DNA of 64,000 nt from Sarcophilus harrisii (lineage: Eukaryota; Chordata; Mammalia; Dasyuromorphia; Dasyuridae): the NCBI RefSeq assembly GCF_902635505.1, contig NC_045427.1:339018411-339082410 (forward strand), given 5' to 3'. A program made the translations under genes and the position numbers. The notes under the pieces were generated by a model that saw nothing but the letters and a program-made list of their open reading frames with translations, did no database searches and was not told the origin of the DNA. This document shows positions 48,013 to 59,549 of the stretch, piece by piece; position 1 is the stretch's first letter; every line of letters begins with the position of its first letter.

Positions 48013-48449
48013 CATCCTTAGAGTAGGACAAAGTGAGTCTGATGATTTGCTGTGGCAGACCATCTTATATTACTCCCACCAAGCCCTCCCCAAACTACTC
48101 TTCTTTTGAATTTTCCAATTATTCTGAAAGTTACTAATATCCATTCTAGTCATTCAAGTTAGAATCATCCTCAGTATCATCCTTAGCTCCTCACTCTCCT
48201 TCACTTCACAATTGCTGAATCTGGTTTCCTCTTTGAAGCATTTTCTGCATGGATGAATCCCTTTCTCTCTCCCCATAAAGCTGCCACCTTAGTTTACACA
48301 CTTTTTGCCTGGAGTAAACTCTTAAACAATCTCCTTGTTTCAAATATCCTCCTTCAACTCGCCCTCCTATTACTAAAGTGATTTTTTTATAAAGTACAAC
48401 TTGGACCATGCCATGTCCCTATAATTTCCCATTGATCATGAGATCAAAT
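48013..48449. other. No gene; possible L2-like text
   Basis: Pyrimidine-rich phrases such as CTCACTCTCCTTCACTTCAC and CCCTATAATTTCCC have the style of sense L2 coding remnants, but no landmark is firm. Confidence 0.35.
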
Positions 48450-48930
48450 ATTATGTCATGTTTATCTTTTGCTTTTAAAATGTCAATTTTGTTTTAAGTT
48501 TTAGAATGCGTTGTGAATGGGATTTATTGGATGAAGTATTTCTCAGTATTGAGTCACATGATCCCTGTTCGCAGAACTAGGACCCTGGAGCGCTCTTTTG
48601 ATCTCTGGAGGGATGAACTTTGAACTCTGAGATACAGGAAATTGCAGGAAGTGACAAGGCCTGTGGGAGGCAGCCAGCATTGGTGACCTATGGTCAAGGA
48701 TGGTTCTGTCCTTTTAGTCTATCCAAAGAGAAGGCTTGAGTCTTTTGCTTTTAAAACCTGGACAAGCCAGAAGCTGGCCAGATTCCAGGCACACATGGCA
48801 GAGTTGGAATGGCTCCCAGGTGTGTCTGGGCCTCTCCGTGCAGGGATTAAATAAATCCTTTCTCTTTGTACCTGATGATGTCTCTGATTAGTTATGGGAA
48901 AGGGGTCTTACACCCGACCTGTCCCACACA
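48450..48930 (+). mobile_element. Probable LTR, plus orientation
   Basis: Sequence more balanced in GC than its flanks runs to GGGATTAAATAAATCCTTTC (poly(A)-type signal near 48850) and then to GACCTGTCCCACACA, which is typical LTR ending text. The left boundary and a target duplication could not be set. No internal region is seen, so if this is an LTR it is solo or partial. Confidence 0.5.
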
Positions 48931-49184
48931 CATATACTTAAATACCAATTATATGTTAATATATAATAATTAATACAGAAGTAAAAATGAGTAAGTATGC
49001 ACATGTTGAAGGGTATATGGTTAATTTTTTTTTGTTGATAGGATATGAAATAAAAAATGTTTGAAAAGCACTGGATTAGGCTATCTCTTTGTCCTGTAAT
49101 GCTATGTTACTAAACATTTTTCTTTTTATTCTTATGAACTTGACAAACCAAAAATAAACATTTCCTGACAAAAGAAAATAATGA

Positions 49185-49380
49185 TAATAGTTAGCATCTA
49201 TATAACACTATAAGGTTTGTAAACTACTTCACAAATATCTTATTTTATCCTTACAACAATCCTGAGAGATAGGTGCTATTATCTCATTTTACAAATGAGC
49301 AATCTGAATCAAACAGCAGTTTAAATGATTTCCTCATAGTCATATGATGTTGTAAATCTCTAGTTTGTAGAACTTAGTCT
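49185..49380 (-). mobile_element. MIR-like SINE, minus strand
   Basis: AGTTAGCATCTATATAACAC, GAGATAGGTGCTATTATCTC and TTTTACAAATGAGCAATCTG form an antisense MIR-like body. A CA/TA-rich simple repeat follows at 49395-49460. Confidence 0.72.
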
Positions 49381-49460
49381 TTAGATATGTATATTTGTAC
49401 ATATACACACACACATATATATATATATACATACACAAATATTCATATATATATATATAA

Positions 49461-49904
49461 ATTTAACTTGAAAATTTCATTGTTGCCATGTCTATTTATG
49501 TCCCTTACTGAACTAACTTTTCTTTTGGGTTAAGTATTTTTTAATGATTTGTTGATGCTTTTTTCTTTCTTCCATTAATTTTAGGATCATCATCATCGTC
49601 TCCCATTCCCTTCACCTCTCCTTAAAGAATCAAAGGTCTCCCTTATTTTATGTATGTATGTTTGTATGTAGTTGCAAAAAATTCATGTATTGGCCATATT
49701 AAAAACTTAGCACCTACAATACATCATCTCTTTGCCAAGAGATGGAAAACATGATTAATTACTTGCCTTCTGGAGTCATAATTACAATGTAATTATGGGT
49801 TGATAATTTTTAAGTCTTTCATAGTTTATTTTTACATTATAGTTATGAGTTCTTTTGCCTCTGCTCATACAAGTATTCTTAGGCTTCTCTGAATCTTCCT
49901 ATTG
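49461..49904. other. No gene recognised
   Basis: AT-rich sequence with no repeat I can name. Confidence 0.45.
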
Positions 49905-52885
49905 TAATTTTTAAAAAATTAAATTTAAATTTATTTAATATTTTTCTCATTTACATTTAAAACAATTTTTAATAATTGTTTTTAAAACTTTTGAGTTCCA
50001 GTCTCCCTTATCTCCATCCTATTAAGAAACCATTAAGAAACCACATATGGAGTTATGCAAAACATTTCCATAAAAATCATGTTATGAAGAAAATATCTCC
50101 CACCCTAATTTAAAAAAAAAAAAACTCAAGAAAAAGTGAGAGAGAGAGAGAGAATGTTTCAATCTGTATTCAGACACATCAGTTCCTTCTCTAGGTATGG
50201 ATAGAATTTTTCATCATAAGTTCTTCAGCGTAATTGTGGGTCATTGTACTGCTGAGAATAGCAAAGTCATTTATAGGTTGTCATCCCAGAACATTGCTAT
50301 TACTTTGGATACAGTATATTTCACTTTGGGACTTTGCTTGTTTTTTATTTTTTTTTATTTTCTGAGAGCATCCTGCTCATTGATTCCCATAGAAAAATAA
50401 TATTCCATGACAATCACATACCACAATTTATTCATCCATTCCCCAATTGATGGGCATCCCCTTAATTTCCAATTTTTTGCTGTGAGAAGAGAGCTGCTAT
50501 AAATATTCTCGTACATATAGGTTTTTTTCCTTTTCTAAAAAACATACTCTTAGTATTCAGGCCTAGTGTGATATTGTTAGGTCAAAGGATATGTGTGAGT
50601 TTATAGCCTTTTGGACATAAATCATATATTTTGATCATTTATCAATTTGAACCTGGTTCTTATTTTTTTATATATCTAAATTTGACTCATTTCACTCTAT
50701 ATTTAAGAAATAAGACTTTATTAGAGAAACTTGCTTCAAAATTATTTTTACAATTACGATTGCTAACTGTATTCCCCCTCCCCCCATTTATTTTACCTTG
50801 TCCATCCTTAAAAGTGTTTTGATACTGACCACTCCTTCCCCCAATATGCTCATTTTTTTTTCACCTTCCCCTCTTCCCAAATCTTATTCCCTTCTTATTT
50901 TCCTGCAGGGTGGGTAAGATAGACTTCTATACCCTTATTGAATGTGTACATTATTTTCTCTTTGAGCCAAATTAAGTTTTCCTTTCCCTCTCTTTCCCAT
51001 CTTCCCTTCCATTGTAAAAACTTTTTCCTGCCTCTTTTTATGGTAGATACCATTCTATTTCTCCCTTTCCCTTTCTCCTAGTAAGCCCTCTAGTCCTTTA
51101 ATGTAAAAGCTGCTAAATCTTGAGTTAATATAACTGTGGCCCCATTTTACTAAAGTTGTTTCTTTCTGGATGCTTACAATATCTTGTTCTTGACCTGGGA
51201 GTTCTGCAATTTATTCCTGGGAGTTTTCATTTTGGGATCTCTTTTAGGAGTTGATTGGTGGATTCTTTCAATTTCTTTTTTACCCTCTAGTTCTAGAATA
51301 TCAGGGCAGTTTTCCTTGATAATTTCTTGAAAGATGATATTCAGGCTCTTTTTTTGATCATGATTTTCAGATTGACCAATAATTTTTACATTATCTCCTG
51401 GAACCTGTTTTCCAGGTCACTTGTTTTCCAATGAGATATTTCACTTTTTCTTTTCCTATTTTTCATTTTTAAAATTTTGCTTTATTGAATCTTGATTTCT
51501 CATAAAGTCATTAGCTTTCATTTGTTCAATTCTAATTCTTAAGGAATTATTTTCCTCAGTGAGCTTTTTATACCTCCTTTCCCAATCGGCCAATTTGGTT
51601 TTTTAAGGCATTCTTCTCATTAGCTTTTTGAATTTCCTTTTTTCACTACTCTCAATTCTTTTTCTGTAATGGGCTGAGGCTTGAGTTGATGCACTGAGGT
51701 CCCAAGCATGTGAGGCTAAATAGTAATTGGACTATATTCTATTAATATACATGCTTGGATAAAGAATGGCCCCCGCCCACTCTCTGTGCAAGTCTTGATG
51801 TGTTGTATAGGAAATGATTTTGGTGGATGGAGGCACGGGGCAGGAAGAGAGGCTGGGAGAGATTGCTGGTGGGGTTCTATTCTGGTAGCTGCTGGTCTCA
51901 TGCCTTCTGGTCTGGCTAGCTTCTTGACTCAGTTCCCTTTTACCTCTGATCCCCTTCTACCTCCAATCTTTCTTCATCTCTGCTAAGAATAAAGATTGAC
52001 AATTTTCCCCTAACCTGAATTCCTGACTCCAGCTGATTTTAAAATACGCGGTCATCATTTTTCTATTTTTTTTTCCCTCTCTCTCTCTCTCTTACTTGAC
52101 TTTCAAAATCCCTTTTGAGCCTGATCCCAATTCTTATTTTTCTCGGAGGCTTTTCATGTAGGAGTTTTGACTTTTTAAAATCTTCTCCTGAGGGTGTGAT
52201 TTCATCTTTCTTGTCACCATAGTAACTTCCTATGATCAGAAATTTTTTCTGTTGTCTGCTTATTTTTCTTTCTTCATTTGCCCTTTAACAATTTGTTAAA
52301 GTAAGGCTCTGTTTCCAGGGTAGAGGGTGCACTGTCCCAAAGTTCAGGAATTTTATGCTGCTATTGTCATAGATCCTTCTAGAGACCTGCCCACAAGCAC
52401 TCTTTTCTTCCCTGGAACTGTAGGATTTAGTGTGCTAAAGCAACAGAGTCCGGCTTTGCTTTCTCTGAGGCCAGGGCTGGGACAGTGCTGATGTAGCCTA
52501 CGCTGAGTTTGTTGTAGTACTCCCATTCTATTGCCACAGACCTTTTCTGTTGACCTTCCAAGTCCTCTTTGGAGTCTCTGTGCTGAGAGGTCTAGAAGCC
52601 ACTGATTTAGAGGTCCCTAGACCTCTTGCTTTACTGGCATGGGGCTGGGGTTAGGGCTGGGTCCAGGGCTGAGCTGGCACAGTCTGCTCCAGGACTGCAT
52701 GCTGGACTCCCACCCTGGTGTCACAGATATTCTCTGCTTTCCTTCTCATTTGACTTCATCTTTTGATGTTCTGACACTTTAGTATATGTTTAGAGTTATT
52801 AAAAGAATTTGGAGCAATTGGGGCTTCTCCAAATTGGGGAAGAGATTGGGTGTGTTCCTGCCTTTACTCTACCATTTGGTCCCAA
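49905..52885 (-). mobile_element. L1 LINE, minus strand, internally deleted, with an LTR inside
   Basis: Read on the minus strand, the 5' end is near 52885 (ACCAAATGGTAGAGTAAAGG) and the 5' UTR runs to about 52290. ORF1 follows (about 52290 to 51130, split by the LTR at 51665-52057), then the pyrimidine-rich spacer (about 51130-50760), and then directly the last part of ORF2 and the 3' UTR (about 50750-49905). Most of ORF2 is missing, so a large internal deletion separates spacer from ORF2 end. It is an older L1 type than those in 1-17395. Confidence 0.75.
51665..52057 (+). mobile_element. Solo LTR with 6-bp duplication
   Basis: A 393-bp LTR starts TGTAATGGGCTGAGG and ends GGTCATCA, with AATAAA at about 51986. 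TTTTTC at 51659-51664 and 52058-52063 is a perfect 6-bp duplication, which suits class II-like elements. It interrupts L1 ORF1 and is the sister of 28716-29108. It keeps CpG sites near its 3' end that appear as TpG or CpA in the sister, which suggests low age. It is solo, with no internal region. Confidence 0.9.
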
Positions 52886-53420
52886 CTCTTTTATAATTTC
52901 TTAGGGCATAACATTCATTTCATTCAAACACCATGATTTGTTTAATCATTCCCTAATTTATGAGCAACCACTTTGCTTCCAATTAGACAAAGAATGTTCT
53001 TATAAATATTTTTATTTATTTGATTTCTTATTCCCCTTATCTCTTTGGGGCATGATAGTAGTGGCATCACAGAATCAGAAGGTATTTACAATTAAGTTGA
53101 TACTTTTTGAGTAAGATTTCAAATTGCTGTCTGCAATGGCTGGACAGAACACATGTACCTATCATTCTATAACCTCTCCTACAACTGTTATTTTCCCTTT
53201 TTGTCATCTTTGACAATAAAATGTTAGGTATAACCTGTTTTATTGAGCTTTTCTCTTTGCATGAATAATTTGGAAACTTTCTTTTTAAAAATTTCATTTG
53301 ATAATGGATAACTTGCTTTTCTTTTGATAACAGCCTATTTTTATCCTTTGACCATTTACTTATTGGGCAATGGCTGTTATTGCTATATGTATTATTAGTT
53401 TCTTTTTTTAAATGTTAGTT
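52886..53420 (-). mobile_element. Old L1 ORF2 end, minus strand
   Basis: GGGCATAACATTCATTTCAT, CACCATGATTTGTTTAATCA and GGGGCATGATAGTAGTGGCA follow the marsupial L1 3' layout in a very diverged form. Confidence 0.6.
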
Positions 53421-53789
53421 TTTCAGTAGAGAAACTCACTGCAGTGATTTTTATTCTCAGTTAAATATTTCCATTATAATTCTTATTCCAAATGTATTGA
53501 TTTAGTTCTCTCTCTCTCTTTTGCATGCATATACAGATGCAGGCTCACAGTAGACAGATGACAAATAACTGCAAATATATATGCACACACATATATACTT
53601 ATATATCATAAGTTAGAAATAATCTCAACAGGAAGGCAGTAAGATAGAAGTAGAAAGACTAATTGCAAAAAGTGAGGTTCTAGCTGAGTCTGGAAGGAAG
53701 TCTAGAGGAAAGAATGAAGGGAATTTCAGATATGGGGAATAACCAATGAAAATGCCCTAAGTTGGGTATTGGAATGTGAGGGACACTAA

Positions 53790-53975
53790 GGAAGCCATTC
53801 ACTGTACTGTAAAACAGCTATTAAATGCTCAGCCCCAGGAAAACACTCTTGAAACAGATTAAAATGTCATTAGTAAATACTTAACAAAATAAATAAAAAT
53901 GCAGTAAAACATAGATAACATTGCATTTTAAAATCAAGTCATTATGTGGGTACAGGAATCCTTATATATAAATGC
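53790..53975. repeat. Unclassified interspersed repeat, copy 2
   Basis: AGATTAAAATGTCATTAGTA, then AATACTTAACAAAATAAATA and ACATAGATAACATTGCATTT, form the better-kept copy of the repeat at 45766-45905. It interrupts the L2 remnant. Confidence 0.6.
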
Positions 53976-54439
53976 CCACAGTTTCTATTTGAGACTGACA
54001 CTACTGTTGTAGGGTATGTAGAGGAGAGGAGGCTGTAAGAAGGTGAGAGAGGGACTAAAATATAAAGGAGTTTAAAAGAGAAAGAGGATTTTATATTTCG
54101 TCTTGGAGGCAATAGGGACCACTGGAATGACAGAAGAGTTTTTTGGTCAGATCTGTGCTTTAGGAAGATCACTTATAATTATTCACAATGAATGGAAGAT
54201 AGAGTGGAATGGGAAAGACTAGCGCCAGGAAGGACAACTAGAGGACTATTAAAATAATCCAACCAAGGGACCATACACAAAAAATGTTTCAAGGGGATTT
54301 CTGGAAGTGAGACCTTAGTCAAGGATGACCCCCTATGTTATAAGCCTAGGATGATGGTTTCCTTGATAATGAGACGGAGTTAGGAATATGGGAAGATTTA
54401 AGGGCAAAAATAGTAGGTTTAATTTTTAAAATTTGTAGT

Positions 54440-54593
54440 GTTTGTTTTATTTTTTGTTGAGGGAATTGGGGTTAAGTGACTTGCCCAGGGTCACACAGCT
54501 AGGAAGTGTTCAGTGTCTGAGGCCAGATTTAAACTCAGGTCCTCCTGACTTCAGGGCTAGTGCTCTATCCATTGCACCAACTAGCTGCCCCAG
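54440..54593 (-). mobile_element. tRNA-derived SINE, minus strand, at the L1 tail
   Basis: TTAAGTGACTTGCCCAGGGT, GGCCAGATTTAAACTCAGGT, CCTCCTGACTTCAGGGC and CAACTAGCTGCCCC. The flanks AGTAGGTTTAATTTTTAA (from about 54411) and AGTAAGTTTATTTTTAA (from 54592) differ by one substitution and one gap. The SINE inserted at the A-rich end of the L1. Confidence 0.85.
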
Positions 54594-54743
54594 TAAGTTT
54601 ATTTTTAATACATAATGCTTTATGAATTATGTTGGGAGAGAAAAATCAGAGCAAAAGGGAAAAACCCCAGGACAGAGTAAAAGGAAAAAACCAGAAAAAA
54701 GAAGTGAATATAGCATGTGTTGATTTGTATTCAGTCTTCTTAG

Positions 54744-54746
54744 TTT

Positions 54747-54774
<28 letters not shown>
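54744..54774. repeat. T21-G10 homopolymer pair
   Basis: A run of 21 Ts directly followed by 10 Gs, within the L1 3' UTR. Length errors in sequencing are likely here. Confidence 0.95.
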
Positions 54775-54777
<3 letters not shown>

Positions 54778-55219
54778 AGTGCAGATGGCATTTTCTCTCC
54801 AAAGTCTATTGGAATTGCTTGGAATTACCAAACTACTGAGAAGAACCAAGTCTTTCATAGTTGATCATCATACATTCTTGCTGTTATTGTGTAGAATGTA
54901 TTCCTGGTTCTGCTTGCTTCACTCAACATCAGTTCATGTAAATCTTTCCAGGCCTTTCTATGGTCAACTTGTTCACCATTTTAATTAATATTCCATAACC
55001 TTCATGTATCACAGCTTGTTCAGCTATTCCCCAATTGATGGGCCATCCACTCCTTTTCCAATTCTTTGCTACCCCAAAAAGATCTGCTACAAACATTTGC
55101 ACATGTGGGTCCTTTTCTCTCCTTTATGATTTCCTTGGGATAGAGACCCAGTAATGGCACTGATGGGTCAAAGGGTATGGAGATTTTTAGCCCTTTGGTC
55201 ATAGTTCCAGATTGCTTTC

Positions 55220-55839
55220 TGTAATGTTCTTCTCTAAAATGTGATGTTCTCTGGGTGTAGATTTCTTGGGGGGCTTCTGGAGACAGCCTTAGTTTCAGTT
55301 TCAGAGTAATAATCACCTCAAATTCAGCCAGGTGATTTGGTTGAATCACCTCAAATTCAACCAAAAATCAGCCAGCCAATTCAAAATTGTTATTTGAACA
55401 ATAAAGTTCAAATCCTTTATTGTTTCCTTTTAAGTCTTGTCTCCTTCCTTGGGCCTGGTGAGCTTTCTTAGAGGCCTATCTCTCTCCTTGGTTCTTGCTG
55501 CTAGTCCTTTGCCTCTGCCAGCTTCAGCCTATAGCTCCCTCTGAATCCAAATCCTCCAGCCTGAGCACATAGGTGGAAAATGGAATGAATCTGACTCTGT
55601 CTCCAAGAGTGGGCTTGTGTCTCTCTGACTTGTGAATCTCCTGGACTCCATCCTGGTTGAGGCTTCTAGCTTATATATATGCTCTCTTAAAGGTGTGAAT
55701 CTTAATGGTGTGAAAGATGTGAACTCTGATAAGTACTAAGTTCATTAGTGAACTAGAGAACTGTTAAGTATCATGCTAAATTAGATAATTATTGTCTCTA
55801 TCAATTCCAGTGAATTAGCACCTTGTAAGAATTCTAACA
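55220..55839 (-). mobile_element. Solo LTR, minus orientation, 5-bp duplication
   Basis: Read on the minus strand, the 620-bp LTR begins TGTTAGAATTC and ends ACATTACA. A TATA-like TATATATAAGC lies near 55680 and a poly(A)-type signal near 55400. CTTTC at 55215-55219 and 55840-55844 is a perfect 5-bp duplication within L1 ORF2; excising the block restores the L1. It is related to 17895-18468. A tandem-like TCACCTCAAATTCA unit occurs twice near 55310-55360. It is solo, with no internal region. Confidence 0.9.
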
Positions 55840-56268
55840 CTTTCCAGAATGGTTGGATCAGTTCACAACTCCACTAACAATGTATTAGTGTCCCAGTTTT
55901 CCCACATTCCCTCCAACATTTATCATTATTCTTTCCTGTCATTTTAGCCAATCTGAAAAGTGTGAGATGGTAGCTCAGAGTTGTTTTAATTTATATTTCT
56001 GTAATCAATAGTAATTTAGAGCATTTTTTCATGTGACTATAGATGGCTTTAATTTCATCATCTATTTTAGAAATGAGACCTTTATCAGAAACACTGGCTG
56101 TAAAGATTTTTTTCCCAGCTTTGTACTTTTCTTTTAATTTTGTTTCTCTTGGTTTTGTTTGTGCAAACAAGTAGTAAAAAGTAGTTTTTAATTTAACATA
56201 ATCAAAGTTGTCCATTTTGCCTTCCCTAATGTTCTCTAGTTCTTCTTTTTTCATAAATTCTCCTTTTC

Positions 56269-56895
56269 GAAAGGGCCCCACATGTGCAAAAATGTTTGTG
56301 ATAGGCTTTTTTGTAGTGGCAAGAAACTAGAAATTGAGTGGGCTACCCATCAATTGGAGAATGGCTGAATAAGTTATGGTATATGAATGTAATGGAATAT
56401 TATTGTTTGATAAGAAACGATCAGAAGGATGATTTCAAAGAGACTTACATGAACTGATGCTAAGTGAAATGAGCAGAACCAGTAGAGCAGAACCAGCAAC
56501 AGCAAGATCATACAATGATCAATTCTGATGGACCTGGCTTTTATCAACAATAAGATAATTCAGGCCAGTTCCATTGGTTTTGTGATGAAGAGAACCATCT
56601 ATACGCAGAGAGAGGCCTGTGGGAACTGAGTTTGGATCACATAGTATTTTCACTCTTTTTTGTTATTTGCATTTTGTTTTCTTTCTCATTTTTTTCTTTT
56701 TGGTCTATTTTTTCTTGTGCAAAATGATATTTGTAGAAATATGTATAAAAGAATTGCACATGTTTAACAGATATTGTTTAGTTGCCATCTAGGGGAGGGG
56801 AGGGGAAAAAATTAGAGCACAAGATTTTGTAAAAGTGAATGTTAAAAACCATCCATGTATATATTTTGGGAATAAAAAGCTTTAATAAAAAAATA
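56269..56895 (+). mobile_element. Short 5'-truncated L1, plus strand, inside minus-strand L1
   Basis: It carries the last ORF2 bases (ACATGTGCAAAAATGTTTGT, GAAATTGAGTGGGCTACCCA) and the 3' UTR to an A-rich end near 56895. The flanks ATAAATTCTCCTTTT (56253-56267) and ATAAATTTCTCCTTTTT (56896-56912) are a target duplication with a small length change. The host L1 resumes directly after. Confidence 0.92.
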
Positions 56896-59099
56896 ATAAA
56901 TTTCTCCTTTTTCCAAAGATCTGATAGGTAAATTATCCCTTGTTCTCCTAATTTGTTTATAGTATTATCTTTTATGCCCAAATCATGTATCTATTTTGAC
57001 CTTATTTTGATACGAGTGTGAGATGTAGGTCTATGCCAAGTTTCTGACATTATTTTTCAGTTTTCCCAGCACTTTTTGTCAAATAATGAGTTCTTATTCC
57101 AGAAGCTGAAGTTTGGGGGTTTATCAAATACTAGATTACTATAGGCTTTGATTATTGTGTTGTGTGTATCTAATCTATTCCACTGATCTACCACTCTATT
57201 TCTTAGCCAGTACCAAATGGTTTTGATCACTACTGCTTTATAACATCGTTTTAGGTTTGGAACTGCTAAACCTGCATCCTTTATATGTTTTTTTCTTTAA
57301 ATCCCATTATATTCTTGACCTATTGTTGTTCCAGATAAATTTTGATATTATTTTTCTAGTTTTAGAAAGTAAAAGTTTGCCAGTTTGATTGGTATGGCAC
57401 TGAACAAGTAGACCAATTTAAGCAGAATTGTCATTTTTATTGTATTAGCTCGACCTAGTGATGAACAATTGATATTTTTCCACTTTAGATCTGATTTTAT
57501 TTGTGTGAGAAATGTTTCGTAATTGTGTTCATATAGTTCTTGGGTTTGTCTTGTCAGGCAGATCCCCAGGTATTTTATTTTGTCTACAATTATTTTAAAT
57601 GGAATTTTTCTTTCTATCTCTTGGTGATGGGCTTTGTCAGTAATATATAGAAATCCTAGTGATTTGTGTTGATTTATTTTATATTGTGCAACTCTGCTAA
57701 AGCTGTGAATTGTTTCTAGTAGGTTTTTGGATGATTTTCTAGGATTCTCTAAGTATATCATCATATCATCTACAAAGAGGGATTATTTTATTTCCTCAGT
57801 GCCTATTCTAATTCTTTTACTTTCTTTTTCTTTTCTTATTGCTAAAGCCAACATTTGTAGTACAATGTTGAATAATAATGGTGATAAGGGTCATCTTATT
57901 TCACTTATTCCCTTATTGGGAATGCATCCAGCTTTTCTCCATATAAATAATGTTTGTTGTAGGTTTTAGATAGATACTGCTTATTATTTTAAGGAAAGCT
58001 CTTTTTATCCTATGCTCTTTAGTCTTTTTAATAGGAATGGGTGTTGTATTTTGTCAAAAGCTTTTTCTGCATCTATTGAGATTGTCATATGATTTCTATT
58101 AGTTTTGTTATTAATATGGTCCATTAAGGTAATAGTTTTTCTGATATTGAACCAGCCCAGCATTTCTGTGACAAATCCCACTTGGTCATAGAGTATTATC
58201 CTACTGATAAATTAATAGGTTCAATTTTGAACATGTTGAATTTAAGATGACTGTACTATATCCTGTTTGAGATATCCAGTAGGTGACTGGAAATGAGTGA
58301 CCAGAGGTCAGGAAAAAGGTTGTAATAGAGAAATGGATCATTAGCAAGAAGATGATCACTGAATACATGGCAACTCACCAAGTAAAATAGTATAGAGAAA
58401 ATCAAGAAAAGAGACCAGAACAGAATCTTGGAGGATACCCATAGTTAGCAGACATTATCTGAATGAAGATCTAGCAAAAGACTGAGAAGGAAGAGTTATA
58501 TGTAGGTGGAAAACCAGGAAAAATTGTTGTGAAACAAATTGTGTGGTAAGTGGGAAAATGAATTGATTTAGGATTTGTAAAAGGATTGATTTGCTGCAAT
58601 GAGGGGTCAGTTGAGATTATGTAATAGATTTGGATCTAAGTGTCATGGTTTTATTATGTTTTCCTGCTATGTTCACCAGCCTATGAAGAAGACGAAAGGC
58701 AGCAAATGCTAGGAATAATAGAATTAATGGTTGTAAGATAGAAGGAAGGTCGAATGACAAAAGATTATGATCATATAAAGGAATTTCAAAATTCTTGAGT
58801 ATGGAAGTGAAATATATAATTAATGGAAAAATCAAGGGTATGGCCATCTCTGGGTGGAGTTCAGAAGGAGTAACTCATAGGAAATGAGTAAGTTAAAGGA
58901 ATTAGAAAATTAGAAGGAACTTTTATATATGTTTAATTTTACAAGTATCGAGGCAGATTTTGTGAGGGGGAAAAGATCTTGGAAGAAGGAGTGTCTTGGA
59001 TCTTAATTGGATGGTAAGTGTGAATTTGAGTAAACCTCAAAAAGTAAAAAGAGTGATGGAGGTAGAAGGAAGAGTCTGATCTTGGCAACAGAGAAAGAA

Positions 59100-59350
59100 G
59101 TATTCTAGCAGCTTGGTGATACAATGGATAGAACACTGCATCCGGAGTCAGGAAGATCTGAGTTCAAATTCAGTTTCAGACACTTATTAGTTTGTGCTTA
59201 GCAAATCACTTAACTTCTGTTTGCTTCAGTTTTGTCTATTGTAAAATGGCAACAAAGGTAGCATCTACTTCCCAGTATTGTCATGAGATAATATTTGGAA
59301 AGCACTTAATACAAGATCTGACACATGAAGGTTCTTAATAAATATTTGGT
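59100..59350 (+). mobile_element. MAR1/CORE-type SINE
   Basis: CAGCTTGGTGATACAATGGA, GAAGATCTGAGTTCAAATTC, AGCAAATCACTTAACTTCTG and TGTCATGAGATAATATTTGG form a complete sense copy with tail CTTAATAAATATTTGG. Confidence 0.85.
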
Positions 59351-59549
59351 TTCCTTTTCCCTCCCACCTACACAATCAGTGAGTCTGGTGATTCGAGTAA
59401 AAGTGTGATGAATGTTGATGAAGACGTTGATGATGATGAGTGATGAGAAAAACGATAGAGAATGCTGTTTCATCAGCAGGTCTCAATGAGAATAAGAAGG
59501 AAGGCATGAGAAAGGGAAAAGTTTAAGAGGCAAATAAGTTTTTTGACAT

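Larger units (their letters stand above)
54427..58211 (-). mobile_element. L1 LINE, minus strand, with three insertions
   Basis: On the minus strand this L1 runs from mid-RT (near 58200) through the rest of ORF2 to the 3' UTR (about 55000-54427). Readable pieces are 57348-57764 (HSFSRVAQYKINQHKSLGFL, KYLGICLTRQTQELYEHNYE) and 55991-56281. Flanks AATAG..GGTTTAATTTT (about 54407-54426) and AATAGGTTCAATTTT (about 58210-58224) look like an aged target duplication. Inside it lie a SINE (54440-54593), an LTR (55220-55839) and a sense L1 (56269-56895). Confidence 0.8.
53640..59090 (-). mobile_element. L2 LINE remnant, minus strand, hosting a nested stack
   Basis: Antisense L2 landmarks run on both sides of a large insertion. 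On the left are AAAATGCCCTAAGTTGGGTA, GAGGATTTTATATTTCGTCT and TTGGTCAGATCTGTGCTTTA. On the right, from about 58216, are GAACATGTTGAATTTAAGAT, GAGATATCCAGTAGGTGACT and CAAGTAAAATAGTATAGAG. The consensus order is kept across the gap. Text to about 59090 also has L2 style, with less certainty. Insertions are listed separately. Confidence 0.72.

Noticed and set aside
51786-51986. Similar small frames in the two sister LTRs (51786-51986 plus, 28755-28988 minus)
   Set aside because: They look like a conserved peptide only because the two LTR copies are homologous DNA. LTRs do not normally encode such a protein.
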